The position numbers were made by a program, and so were the translations under genes. Positions 1 to 9,786 of a stretch of DNA of 64,000 bases are shown here, in pieces. The notes beneath the pieces are model-generated. The model had not been told where the DNA came from. It searched no databases and worked only from the letters and a program-made list of their open reading frames with translations. Source of the stretch: Pelagomonas calceolata (lineage: Eukaryota; Sar; Pelagophyceae; Pelagomonadales; Pelagomonadaceae); contig CAKKNE010000005.1 of assembly GCA_918797485.1 (NCBI GenBank), positions 5,084,001-5,148,000 of the forward strand, in the 5' to 3' direction. Position 1 is the first letter of the stretch. Every line of letters begins with the position of its first letter.

Positions 1-1
1 G

Positions 2-3000
2 GCGGCAGCGCGGGACCGCGAGGCACTTTCGCGCCGCGTCGCCACCCTCGAGAACGACCAGACCCAGGAAGCCGCCGACTTGCGTAGGAAGGTAAGCGCG
101 CTTGAGGGCGAGCTCACCAACGCGGCGGCCGCCGCGCAGACGCAGCTCGCGGCCGCGACCCGCCGCGCCGCCGCCCTCGAGAGCGACGTCGAGGCCCAGA
201 CCCAGGCGGCCGCCGGCCTCCGCCGGAAAATAAGCGCGCTCGAGGGCGAGAAGGGCGCGCTCGGCGTCGCCGCCGAGGCGCGGCTCACCAAGCTCGCTTC
301 GGAAAAGGCCGCGGCCGAGGCGCGGTGTGAAGAGTTGCGGCGCGCCGCCGAGGCCGCCGCCGCGCACACAGCGACGCACAGCGAGTTTCAGGACGCGGCG
401 ACGGCGCGGCTGGCCGAGGTCGAGCGCGCGCGGCGGGCGCTCGAGGGCGAGCGCGACCGGCTTCAGGAGGAGCAAGCGGGTGTCGACGCGGAGCTCCGGG
501 CGCGGACCGAGAGAGCTGAAGAGGCCGAGGCGCAGGCGTCGGCGCTGCGCCAGGACCTCGAGATCGTCGCCGCCGAGCGCGACGCCCTCCGGGCCGAGGC
601 GGCGGAGGCGCGGGACGCGCTCGAGCGCCGCGTCGAAGTCCTAGCCAAGGAGCGGGACGAGCTCCGGACCGCGTCGGAAGAAAGCAAGGCCAAGCACGAG
701 GCGCAACAAAAAGCGCTGGGCGTCGCGTCCGAGGCGCGCCTCGCCCAGCTCGACGCGAGGCGGAGCAAGGCCGAGGCGGACTGCGAGCGGCTCCGCCGCG
801 ACCGCGCGGCCGCCGACGAGCGGGCGCGCGCGGCGCTCGACGAGGCCGACGCGCGCCTCGCGGAGCTCGGCCGCCGCGTCGCGCAGCTCACGCACGAGAA
901 CGGCGACCTGCAGACGGCCGCCGCCGCGGCGCAGCGGCGGCTCCGGGCCCTCGAGGGCGAGGTTACATTACTTGGAGACGGCCCGCGCGAGGTCCAGGAG
1001 TTGAGGAAGGAGCTCCGGACCTTGAACGACGAGCGCGACGCGGAGGTGGCCCAGGTGCGCCGCGAGCTCGGCGCGATGACGCGCGCGCGCGACGAGGCGC
1101 GGGAGACGGGGGACGAGGCGCGGGCGGCGCTGCGGCGCAAACTCGGCGTGGCCGAGGCGGAGGCCGAGAGTGCAATCGCCACGATATCGGCGCTGCGCGG
1201 CGAGGCGAGTGAAAACGAGGCGGCCCTGGCGCAGCTGCGCCGGGAGCTCGCCGATGCGACGCGGGCGCGCGAGGAGGGCGAGGCGGCCCTTTCTGCGGCC
1301 CGCGCGGACGCCGCCGCTTTGGTCGACGAGCGCGACGAGCTAGCGAGGCACATCGACGACGCCGACGCCGTCGCGGCGACGCTGCGGCGCCAGGTCGCGG
1401 ACCTGGGGACCGAGCGCGACGCGCATGAACTCGATGCGAAGAAGTCGGGCCGCCGCGTGCGGGAGCTCGAGCGCGAGGCCGAGGCTGCGGTCGACTTGAA
1501 GCGCCAGCTCGTCTCCCTAAAAACGGACCGCGACGACCTGCAGACGATGAGCGACGCGCGGAGCGCGGCGCTGCACCGGCGCATCTCGACGCTGGAAGCG
1601 GAACTCACGGAAGCCTCGCAGCGGCTCCCGCCCCTGCGGGCCGAGGTCGCGGCCGCCGAGGACGCGGCGCGCGAGGCCCGCCGGGCGCGCGACGACGACG
1701 CGAGCGCGTTCCGACGCCAGGTTGCCGCGCTCGAGGCGCGCCTGGCGGAGGCGGAGCGGCCTGCCGTCGCGACGCCCCAGCGCCCCGACCGGGACCAGTT
1801 GCTCGAGGACGCCGAGGGTCGCGTTCAAACCCAGCGGCGGGCGCTCCTCTCCGCGACGCACGAGCGCGACGAAGCCATGGCGCAGTACGACGTTTTGAGA
1901 AGACGCATCGCGTCGCTGGAAGCGGCGCTCCAGGAGCAGCGGGACGCGGCCGACCGCACGACGCAGCAATTGCGGAGCGAAAAACGAGATTTGGAGAGCG
2001 AGCGCGACGAGATGATGAGGCAGAAGGACCACGAGTGCGGCGCGCTGATCGACGAGCGGGACCAGTTACTCGTGGACACGGACGCGCGCATGCTCGCGCT
2101 GACCGCGACGGACGAGCAATTGCGGCGACGGGTCCACGAGCTGGAAAGTGCCCTCGCGCAAGCGGTCGCGGACCCGGTGCGCGAAAAGGCCGAGGCCGCG
2201 CAGCTCCAGGCCCTGGCCGCGGCGACGGAGGCGAGCGAGGCGGCGTTGCTGCGTCTGAAGAAGGATAAGCGGGACCTGCTTGGCGAACTGGAGGCGCAGA
2301 CGGCGCAGTCCAGCGACCTCCGCCGCCAGCTCGCCGAGGCCGAGGCCACGTCCAGTACCTTGTACGCGCGCCTGAAGACCATGTCCGAGGAGCGCGACGA
2401 CCTCGTGCAGGCGTCCGACCGGGCGGCGGCGCTCCACACGAAGAGAACGGCCGAGCTTGAAAACGCATTGCACGCGACGCCGCGCCACGTGCTCGAGGAG
2501 ATCGCTTCCCTACGGGAGGCGACCAACGCCCTCAAAGCCGACAAGGAGGCCCAGGAGGCGGCCCTGGCCCAGATGGAAGAGGTCCACAAGGATCGCGTCG
2601 CCGCCCTCGAGGCGGCGCGCGACGACCTGACCGAGCGGCTGGCCGACGTGCAGGAGGGCCCCTGCGCGCACTGCTACGCCGTCGCCGACGAGCGCGACCA
2701 GCTTTTGAACGACGCGGACTCCGTCGTCAACGAGCTGCACGCACGCGTCGCATCTCTAGAAACGGAGCGCGACGACGCTTTGAAAACGGGCCACGACACC
2801 TCATCTACGCTCCGCGCGACCGTGGAGCGTTTAGAAGCGGAAGCCGAGCAGCTCAACGACAAGTGCGACGCCGCGGACCAGCGGAGCGCCTCCCTGAAGG
2901 CGCAGCTCGCGTCCCTGGCCGAGGCCCGCGACGAGGCCGACCAGGCGCAGGAGGTCACGGCTCGCGCGCTGCGGCGGCGCGTGTCCGAGCTCGAGGCGGC

Positions 3001-6000
3001 GGCCGAGGTCGACGCCCACGAGGCCGAGGAGAAACTGCGGCGCATCGCGGAGCTGGAACAGAATCAATCGGCCGTTGTGCGCACGCCGCCGCGCGCGCGG
3101 GGCCCGTCGCCGGAGACCGTCGCGCCCGTGAACACGCCGACGCGCACGGCCATCGAGGCGCTGGTCGACGCGGAGACGGCGGCGTCGCAGCGCGTCCGGG
3201 ACCTGCAGATTGAACTAAGGAGCCGCGACGACGACGCCTTCCGTTTACGAAGGGAGCTCGAGGCGGCGCGAGCGGACGCGGAGCGCGCGAGAAGTGACGC
3301 GGAGCGCGACTGCGAGCGGACGATGACCGCCCTGAGAAGGGAGGCCGCCGCGGCCAAGGACGAGCGCGTCCAGGCGGAGGAGGCGCACCGGGTCACGAGG
3401 AGACGGCTCGAGGAGGCCGAAGCGCACACGCCTCAGGACGACGTTAAGGCTCTACTCGCGTCGGAGCGCATCCAGCGCCTCGAGGCCGACCTCGCGCTGA
3501 AGACGCGCGCGAGCGAAAAGACCGTGGCCCAGGCGTCGCTGCGCGAGCAGGGCGCGACCGTGCACGCCCACGCCGCAAAGGCAGCCCTCGCCGAGGCGGG
3601 CGCGCGCCTCCAGCGCTTCGCGACGCGCGTCCAGGAGCTCGTGGACTTGGAAGTGGCGTCCGGCAAAGGGCAATCCTCGCCGGAGGGTCGGACGGAGCTC
3701 CGCGAGGTCGTCTGGGCCTTCGACGACGGGGCCCTGCGGGCCGAGGAGGGTCCGCTGACGACGGCGCTCGAGCGCGCCCGGAGCCGCGCGCTGGCCGAGG
3801 CCTCGAAGGCCTGCGACGCCGTTGCCGCGCCGTCCGTCAAGGCGCTGACGGAGCTCGTGTGCCGGACGCTGCCGGCGAGAAGGCGGAACGTGAAGTCCGA
3901 CCGGGTCCCGGAGCTCGAGCGGGCGCTGGCCGCGGCGAAGGAGCGGTACGCGCAGCATGCGATCGACATGGCCGATGCCCAGGCTCAGTTAGCTGAATTG
4001 AAGGACGGCTTGACGCAACTCCATGCCCAAAACTCCACATTGAGTGAGCAGCTCGACGAGAAGACGCGCGTGGCCGAGGCGGCGCGGCGCGAGGCGGTGG
4101 ATGCCGTCAAGCTCGCCCGGGAGGGCTCGCACACGGCGCTACGCGACGTCGACGCCGCGCGCGTCACTCTGGAGGCCGAGGCGGAGCTCCGGAACCGGGA
4201 GCACGCGGCGGAGGTCGAGCAGCTCACTCAGGAAGCCGAAACGCACAAAGCGCGGGCGGAGAGCAGCGCCCAAGAGGCGGCGACGGCATTGGCCCAAGTG
4301 GCTCATCTCGAGGGCGAAGTTGAAAATCTCCAGCAAGGAGAAGAGACGCTCCAGGCCCAGGTCGCGCACCTCGAGGGAGAGCTAGAAGCGTTACACGACG
4401 ACGCCGAGCGCGCCGAGCGGCTCCTGCTCGTCCGGTGCCATGCTTCCAAGAAGCGGGCGGTCGCGCGGGCCCTGAGGTATGCGGAAGCGACCGTATCGGC
4501 GGCCGTCGAACGACTAAGGCGCGCGACGCCGCCGTCGGAAGTAAAACTTCCGGAGAGCGGGATGATCGCGGTCCTCGCCGCGGCCGAGATCGACCGGCCC
4601 GTGCTGGACTTCGACAAAGTGACCCTCGCACCACGTGTGGTGGAGGTGCCCGAGATTACTCTCCCGGACGTCTTTGCGCGGCTCAACGTCGCATCGCTCG
4701 AGAACGCGTCCGTTATCGTCGACCCCGCCGCGCTCGCGGACGCGGCGCGCGCGACCGACGAAGTCCTGCGCGCCGCGCTGTCGGCGCCCACGCGAGCGGC
4801 CACGAGAAGCAGCCCCCACCTCGACGACGACGCCACGTTGAAGGTCATCGAGGAGTTGAGGCTCGCGGCGACGGCGCTCGGCGACAAGTACGAGACGCGC
4901 CTCCACGAGGTCACTAGCTCCCGCGACGCCGCCGTGGCGCGTACCGGCGAGCTGGCGGCGGCGCTGTCGGAAGAGCGAGGCCTTGCGGCCGAGTGCGACG
5001 CGCGCGTCGCGGCGCTCGAGGATTCTCTCGACCAACAGGCGCAGGACCACGCCACGGAGATGCAGCAGCGCGAGCACCAATTGCGCCTCGACGCGGACGA
5101 GGCGCTCCAGCGCGGCGTGCAACTCGCGGCGGAACAAGCGGCGACGGCGCGCGACGCCCACTGGGAGCGACGATGGGAGGTTGCCGCCGCCGAGCAGGCG
5201 GCGAAGAACGGCGAGCTCGTTCGACGGCTCCACTCGTCGGTGAAGGAGCGGAACGAGGCCGTCGCGCAGGTGCGAGACGCTCTCAGGGCCGCCCGGGCCG
5301 CGCAGCAAGCTGTGGACGAGGTGTCTATTGGACCGTCCGAGGACGTCGCCGCCGAGCTCGCCAAGGCCACTTCTGAGTTAGCGGACGCGAAGGCCGCGGC
5401 CGTCGCGGCGTCGAAGGCGGCGGCGCGCGAGCGCGACGACGGCCAGAAACGCTTGGAGGCGGCGGAGCAACGGCGCGTCCGGGAGCTCTCAAAGCTGGAG
5501 GACGAGTGGCGCGCGAAATGCGCGGAGCAGGTCAAACGGGCGGAAGGTGTCGGCGAGGACCGGCTGGAGAGGCGGATGAGGCAAGCCCAGGAGGACCTCG
5601 AGGCGGCGCGGGCGTCGTCGACCGAGGCCATCGCCGCGGCGCACGGCCGCAGCGACGAGCGGCTGGCGCGCGAGCGGTCCATGCGGCTCGCCGCCGAGAC
5701 GGAACTCACGGAGGTCGAGCGGGCGAAGAGCGACGCCGAGCGCTTGCTGGCGAAGGGTCTCGAGGATTTGGAGGCCGTCATCCAGGACCGGGACGCGCGG
5801 CTCTTGCGGGCGTCCGAGGCGTCGCGCGAGGCGGCCGCCGACTTCGAGGAGAGGTTGGCCAACGGCGCGGCGGCGGCCGAGGCGGCCGAATCTAGCTTGC
5901 GCGAGGACTTCGAGGGGCGCGTCGCCAAGCTGAACGAGGAGCTCGCATCGAAGACCGCCGAACACGCGCATCTGCAGGACGTGGCGCGCACGACAGAGGA

Positions 6001-9000
6001 GCAGCTCCGCCAGGTCTTGGACCGGGACGTCACGCACCGCGGGACGCAGAGCGTAGAGGTACACCGCGTCGACCGGCCGGCGCAGACGCAGATCTATGGG
6101 CTGGAGGTCGTGCCCGACAAGCCCCGCCGGAGGAAGAAGGACACGTCCGCGGTGGACCGGCGCTTCGAGGACGCGGCGGCGGCGCGGGCCGCCGCCGAGG
6201 CCAAGGCCGCGTTAGATTTACGGGCGACGGAGGCGCGGTTCGCGGAGCAGTTGGCGGCTCTGCGGTCCGAGCGCGACGAGGTGGCGACGCTGAAGGCCGA
6301 GCTCGCGACGCGGACGCTTCAGAACCAGGACGAGGTCGAGGAACTCCAAAAGCGCCTGAGCGAGGCGACGGCCGAGGGCCAGCAAGTGATGGCGCTGCAA
6401 CAGCAGCTGGAAGAGGCCTCGACCGAGCTCAAGCAAGCAAAGGCTGACGCTGTCAAACGCGGCGAGGGCCTCGCGGACACATTGAAGGCCCTCGAGGCGC
6501 GCCTGGTCGAGACCGAGGAGAGCCGGTCGAAGCTCGAGCTCCAGGCCGAAGAGACGCAGTCGCAGAACGAGCACCTCCAGCTGAATTTGAGCGTGGCCCG
6601 GCGCGACGCCGAGGCCAGGCGCCAGGTCCACGACAAGAATTTGACTGATCTCCAGCTTTCATTGCGAGAGTGCCGCCAGGAGCTCCAGGGCTCGTTACAG
6701 GCGGAGAAGGGGCTCCGGCAGACGGTGGCTCTCCTCGAGGGTGAAGCCGAGGCGAGGAAGCGATTGGAGGCGGAGGTGACCGAGTTGCGGTCCAAGGCGG
6801 AAGCCGATGCGTCATCAACCGGACGTGAACTGGCCGAGCTCAAGCGAGACCTCGCCCAGGCGCAATCGGAACTCGCCGTGTCGTCCCAAGTTGTTCCCGA
6901 GTCGCCGATGGTAAAACGGCGCCTCGCGCGCCTCGAGGGCGAGCTCGCCGAGGCGTTGGATGGCATCGAAACGGCGAGGGATGAGCTCAATGAGGCCAAG
7001 CGACGATTTAAGAAGGCGCTCGACGCGGCCCAGGCCGAACGCGACGCGCTGGAGCGCGACGCCGAGGAGACGGTGAAGAAAGCGCGCGCGACGGCCGAGG
7101 CGTCGGTCGCGAGCGCGCGCGCCGAGGCGGCGGACGCCGTGCGCCTCGCGCGTGGATCGGCCGAGCAGGCGTCGCGCGACGTCGACGCTGCGCGCGTGAC
7201 ATTGGACGCCGAGGCGGCGGAAAGGCACCAGGCGCACCAGCGGGAGCTCGCCGAGATTGCTGGCGCTCGCGACGCCGCGCTGGCGGCGGCGGCGTCTGCG
7301 ACCGACGAGGCGGCGCGGCTCCGGGAGGCGCTCGACTCGTCCGAGGCGCTCCGGGCCATCGACGCGACGCCGCCGCGGCGCGTGCGCTTCGAGGCGGGCT
7401 CGGACGGGTCGGGCTGGCGCGGCACGTCGGACGACGAGTCGCCGGTCTGGCGCGGCGACGAGAGCGCCGTCGTCGCGGGGCTGCGACGGGAGCTTGCGGC
7501 GGCGAGGGCGGCGGCGTCGCCCGCGGCCGTGGCGTCGGATGACGAGGAGAGCCCCGCCGTCGCTTCACTCAAGAGGGAGCTTGAGGCGGCGCGGGCGGCC
7601 TTGACTGATCAACGGTTACGGGGCGACCCGGCCGAGGACGACGCCGTGGCGCGGCTGAGGGAGGCTCTAGGTAGAAAGGACGACCAGTTGGAAGTCCTGG
7701 AAGACGAGGTGTCGCGCTGCCGGGCGGACGTCGAGCGGCGGCGCGGCGTCGAGGAGGAACTGCGGCGCGAGCTCCTCGCGAAGACGAGCTCGACGCCGCC
7801 GTCCGGCGCCAAACTGCTCCGGACGCTGGCGCATGGCGACGAGGAGAGCGCTGACATCGAGGCGCTCGCGCGTGACCTGGAAGAGGCACAGGAGACCATC
7901 TCATCCCTCGAAGAGGCTGCCGACGAAGCTCAGCGGACCATCGAAACTCTGGAGACGGCGGCGGCCCAGGACGAGGCGGCGCTCGAGGCCTACGACTGGA
8001 AGCTGGAAGAAGCCCAGGACCGCGCTGCCGCGCTAGAGGACGAAATAAGGGCGGCGCGCGACGCCGCCGCCGAAGCACGGCGGCGCGCCTCCGCGCTCGA
8101 TGATGAGATAAAGGCGATGCGCGAGACCGTCGCCGAGACCGCCACGCTCCGCGGGGAGCGGGACGAGGCGCGACGCGCTCTCGACGAGTCCCAGGCGCTC
8201 CTTGGGACTTCGCGAGGCGCTGAAGCGAAGGCGACGGACGACCTCGCGGCCCTACGTAAAGCTCATGAGGACGCCGTCGCCGCGCAGGCGACGGACTCAT
8301 TACGCGTCGGGCGCCTCGAGGCCGCGCTCGAGCAGCATGGCACCGACCTCGTGGCGGCGACCGCGGCGGCGGCTCGCGCGGAAGGAGCCCTATCCCGTAA
8401 GGCGGACGAGGTGAAACGGCTCGAGGCGATAATCCAACAGAAGGAGCAGGACACCGTCGAGGCGAGCCGCAAAAGAGATGCTGATGACCACGCGGCGGTG
8501 GAACGCCTCCAGGCGTGCTTGAAAGATCGGGAGACCGAGACGGCCCGCGTGTTGGACCAAGCTAAGGCAAACGCGGTGGCTTGCATGGCGAAGTATCAGT
8601 TGTTGGAAGCGTCGTCTGCGACGAGCAGCGCGCGAGTGCGGGCGCTTGAGGAGCGCATGGCGGGTCCGCGGCCGGTGTCCGTCCGTCTCCGTAGTGTTTT
8701 TTACCAACCGTACGCCATCGACGCGACGCCTCACCCGTCGTCCCGCGCAGCTCAAACCGCCGCTGTCGCCATTTTGAATGATGAGAGAGATAAGGAGCTG
8801 CGCAAATTAAGGGATGCTGCCCTCGAGGCTACGCCACTAGCTTTAGCAGGCTCCAGGCGAGATAATGCGTCGCTGCGGCGGGCCCTCCAACAAGCTCGCG
8901 CCGAAGTCCAGTCGCTACGACGCCTTCCTCCTCGTATCTCCGACGCATCACGAAAAGCAGCGGAGGCGCTAAAGCATGAGCTCAATCCAAATACGACGCC

Positions 9001-9307
9001 GCAACGCGTCGACGCCCTGAAGGAAAGGATTGTCCGGCTCGAGGCCGAGCGCGACGCGCTCCGAAACAAGCTATCAAAGATTCCAAACGCGAGCGTGGAA
9101 TTGAATGCGTTGCGCGCCGAGGTCCAGGCCGCGCGCGACGAGGCCCTGCGCGCGCGGACGGACCTCGCGGCCGGGGGCGACCTCAGCGGACGGCTCGCGG
9201 CGGCCGAGGACCGCGCGGCGACGCTGACGTCGCTGAATGCCGGACTCGTGCGGAAGTGCGAGCGGCTCCTGGCGGAGAGCGGTCGTCCGCCGGCTTCTTC
9301 TTTGTAA
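2..9307 (+). CDS. Giant coiled-coil protein, 5' end outside window
   Basis: The reading frame is open from the second base of the window to the TAA at 9305-9307, about 3,100 residues with no start in view, so the gene is 5'-truncated. Almost the whole product is heptad-rich Ala/Glu/Arg/Leu coiled coil of golgin, myosin-tail or centrosomal type. Breaks occur near 3080-3160, around 6050-6130 (GLEVVPDKPRRRKKDTS), near 7360-7460 (TPPRRVRFEAG and acidic WRG repeats) and near 8680-8760, where a short non-helical stretch SVFYQPYAIDATPHPSSR lies. Two segments resemble each other (VKLAREGS.TALRDVDAARVTLEAEA near 4110 and VRLARGSAEQASRDVDAARV near 7140), suggesting internal duplication. I see no motor or enzyme domain. 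A structural or tethering role is inference; coiled-coil composition cannot identify the ortholog. Confidence 0.85.
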   Translation, partial: AAARDREALSRRVATLENDQTQEAADLRRKVSALEGELTNAAAAAQTQLAAATRRAAALESDVEAQTQAAAGLRRKISALEGEKGALGVAAEARLTKLASEKAAAEARCEELRRAAEAAAAHTATHSEFQDAATARLAEVERARRALEGERDRLQEEQAGVDAELRARTERAEEAEAQASALRQDLEIVAAERDALRAEAAEARDALERRVEVLAKERDELRTASEESKAKHEAQQKALGVASEARLAQLDARRSKAEADCERLRRDRAAADERARAALDEADARLAELGRRVAQLTHENGDLQTAAAAAQRRLRALEGEVTLLGDGPREVQELRKELRTLNDERDAEVAQVRRELGAMTRARDEARETGDEARAALRRKLGVAEAEAESAIATISALRGEASENEAALAQLRRELADATRAREEGEAALSAARADAAALVDERDELARHIDDADAVAATLRRQVADLGTERDAHELDAKKSGRRVRELEREAEAAVDLKRQLVSLKTDRDDLQTMSDARSAALHRRISTLEAELTEASQRLPPLRAEVAAAEDAAREARRARDDDASAFRRQVAALEARLAEAERPAVATPQRPDRDQLLEDAEGRVQTQRRALLSATHERDEAMAQYDVLRRRIASLEAALQEQRDAADRTTQQLRSEKRDLESERDEMMRQKDHECGALIDERDQLLVDTDARMLALTATDEQLRRRVHELESALAQAVADPVREKAEAAQLQALAAATEASEAALLRLKKDKRDLLGELEAQTAQSSDLRRQLAEAEATSSTLYARLKTMSEERDDLVQASDRAAALHTKRTAELENALHATPRHVLEEIASLREATNALKADKEAQEAALAQMEEVHKDRVAALEAARDDLTERLADVQEGPCAHCYAVADERDQLLNDADSVVNELHARVASLETERDDALKTGHDTSSTLRATVERLEAEAEQLNDKCDAADQRSASLKAQLASLAEARDEADQAQEVTARALRRRVSELEAAAEVDAHEAEEKLRRIAELEQNQSAVVRTPPRARGPSPETVAPVNTPTRTAIEALVDAETAASQRVRDLQIELRSRDDDAFRLRRELEAARADAERARSDAERDCERTMTALRREAAAAKDERVQAEEAHRVTRRRLEEAEAHTPQDDVKALLASERIQRLEADLALKTRASEKTVAQASLREQGATVHAHAAKAALAEAGARLQRFATRVQELVDLEVASGKGQSSPEGRTELREVVWAFDDGALRAEEGPLTTALERARSRALAEASKACDAVAAPSVKALTELVCRTLPARRRNVKSDRVPELERALAAAKERYAQHAIDMADAQAQLAELKDGLTQLHAQNSTLSEQLDEKTRVAEAARREAVDAVKLAREGSHTALRDVDAARVTLEAEAELRNREHAAEVEQLTQEAETHKARAESSAQEAATALAQVAHLEGEVENLQQGEETLQAQVAHLEGELEALHDDAERAERLLLVRCHASKKRAVARALRYAEATVSAAVERLRRATPPSEVKLPESGMIAVLAAAEIDRPVLDFDKVTLAPRVVEVPEITLPDVFARLNVASLENASVIVDPAALADAARATDEVLRAALSAPTRAATRSSPHLDDDATLKVIEELRLAATALGDKYETRLHEVTSSRDAAVARTGELAAALSEERGLAAECDARVAALEDSLDQQAQDHATEMQQREHQLRLDADEALQRGVQLAAEQAATARDAHWERRWEVAAAEQAAKNGELVRRLHSSVKERNEAVAQVRDALRAARAAQQAVDEVSIGPSEDVAAELAKATSELADAKAAAVAASKAAARERDDGQKRLEAAEQRRVRELSKLEDEWRAKCAEQVKRAEGVGEDRLERRMRQAQEDLEAARASSTEAIAAAHGRSDERLARERSMRLAAETELTEVERAKSDAERLLAKGLEDLEAVIQDRDARLLRASEASREAAADFEERLANGAAAAEAAESSLREDFEGRVAKLNEELASKTAEHAHLQDVARTTEEQLRQVLDRDVTHRGTQSVEVHRVDRPAQTQIYGLEVVPDKPRRRKKDTSAVDRRFEDAAAARAAAEAKAALDLRATEARFAEQLAALRSERDEVATLKAELATRTLQNQDEVEELQKRLSEATAEGQQVMALQQQLEEASTELKQAKADAVKRGEGLADTLKALEARLVETEESRSKLELQAEETQSQNEHLQLNLSVARRDAEARRQVHDKNLTDLQLSLRECRQELQGSLQAEKGLRQTVALLEGEAEARKRLEAEVTELRSKAEADASSTGRELAELKRDLAQAQSELAVSSQVVPESPMVKRRLARLEGELAEALDGIETARDELNEAKRRFKKALDAAQAERDALERDAEETVKKARATAEASVASARAEAADAVRLARGSAEQASRDVDAARVTLDAEAAERHQAHQRELAEIAGARDAALAAAASATDEAARLREALDSSEALRAIDATPPRRVRFEAGSDGSGWRGTSDDESPVWRGDESAVVAGLRRELAAARAAASPAAVASDDEESPAVASLKRELEAARAALTDQRLRGDPAEDDAVARLREALGRKDDQLEVLEDEVSRCRADVERRRGVEEELRRELLAKTSSTPPSGAKLLRTLAHGDEESADIEALARDLEEAQETISSLEEAADEAQRTIETLETAAAQDEAALEAYDWKLEEAQDRAAALEDEIRAARDAAAEARRRASALDDEIKAMRETVAETATLRGERDEARRALDESQALLGTSRGAEAKATDDLAALRKAHEDAVAAQATDSLRVGRLEAALEQHGTDLVAATAAAARAEGALSRKADEVKRLEAIIQQKEQDTVEASRKRDADDHAAVERLQACLKDRETETARVLDQAKANAVACMAKYQLLEASSATSSARVRALEERMAGPRPVSVRLRSVFYQPYAIDATPHPSSRAAQTAAVAILNDERDKELRKLRDAALEATPLALAGSRRDNASLRRALQQARAEVQSLRRLPPRISDASRKAAEALKHELNPNTTPQRVDALKERIVRLEAERDALRNKLSKIPNASVELNALRAEVQAARDEALRARTDLAAGGDLSGRLAAAEDRAATLTSLNAGLVRKCERLLAESGRPPASSL

Positions 9308-9786
9308 GTTATTTTTGTGTCAGACCGTGTGATCCCGGATGTGTTCTCGCGTCCGCCGGGAAGCGGAGGCTCCATCGACGGGGAACTCGATGAAAGTGTT
9401 GTTATCGTGCGGGTTTTTGCCACGGTCTACTTTGCGACTTCTCTGTCGGTCAGCCTCGCCCCAGAAGACTGCGGGCACGACCTATTCGGAACTTGAGTCT
9501 GTCTCGTGGCGTTTTTGACAGCCCAAGCTGGCTTTACCGCGGCGCCATAGAACACGCCGCGGCGCCCCGGAACGACCGAAGAGGCGACAGGCGCTGGCGT
9601 AGCTGACCCTAAGCCTAGCCCAGCCGAAACCGCGGCCGCCGGAGATACGGCGAGGCCGCTACGAACGTACTAACCTCAAATTAGAAAGTGGAAGAGACCG
9701 GGCGCGGCGGCCTCCCCCGGCCTCCCGTGACGCGCCGTGCGGACTGCCCAGCCGACCGCGCGGCCAGTGAACCCCAAGAAAAAATC
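9308..9786. other. Intergenic region with promoter of next gene
   Basis: 479 bp between the stop of the coiled-coil gene and the first ATG of the next gene. The frame of the downstream gene is open back to a GTG at 9688, but no ATG occurs before 9787, so I treat 9688-9786 as 5' leader. No repeat or RNA gene is visible. Confidence 0.5.

Noticed and set aside
463-1608. Long minus-strand frames under the coiled-coil gene
   Set aside because: Ser/Arg-rich translations are the usual shadow of GC-rich Glu/Ala/Arg coding; no domain or start supports them.
7350-8745. GCCATCGACGCGACGCC, an introner-core 17-mer, found twice in the coiled-coil gene (near 7359 and 8714)
   Set aside because: No inverted ends or target duplications surround it, and AIDAT is a likely word in this composition. 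The 8680-8750 stretch could hide an in-frame intron, but I cannot show borders.
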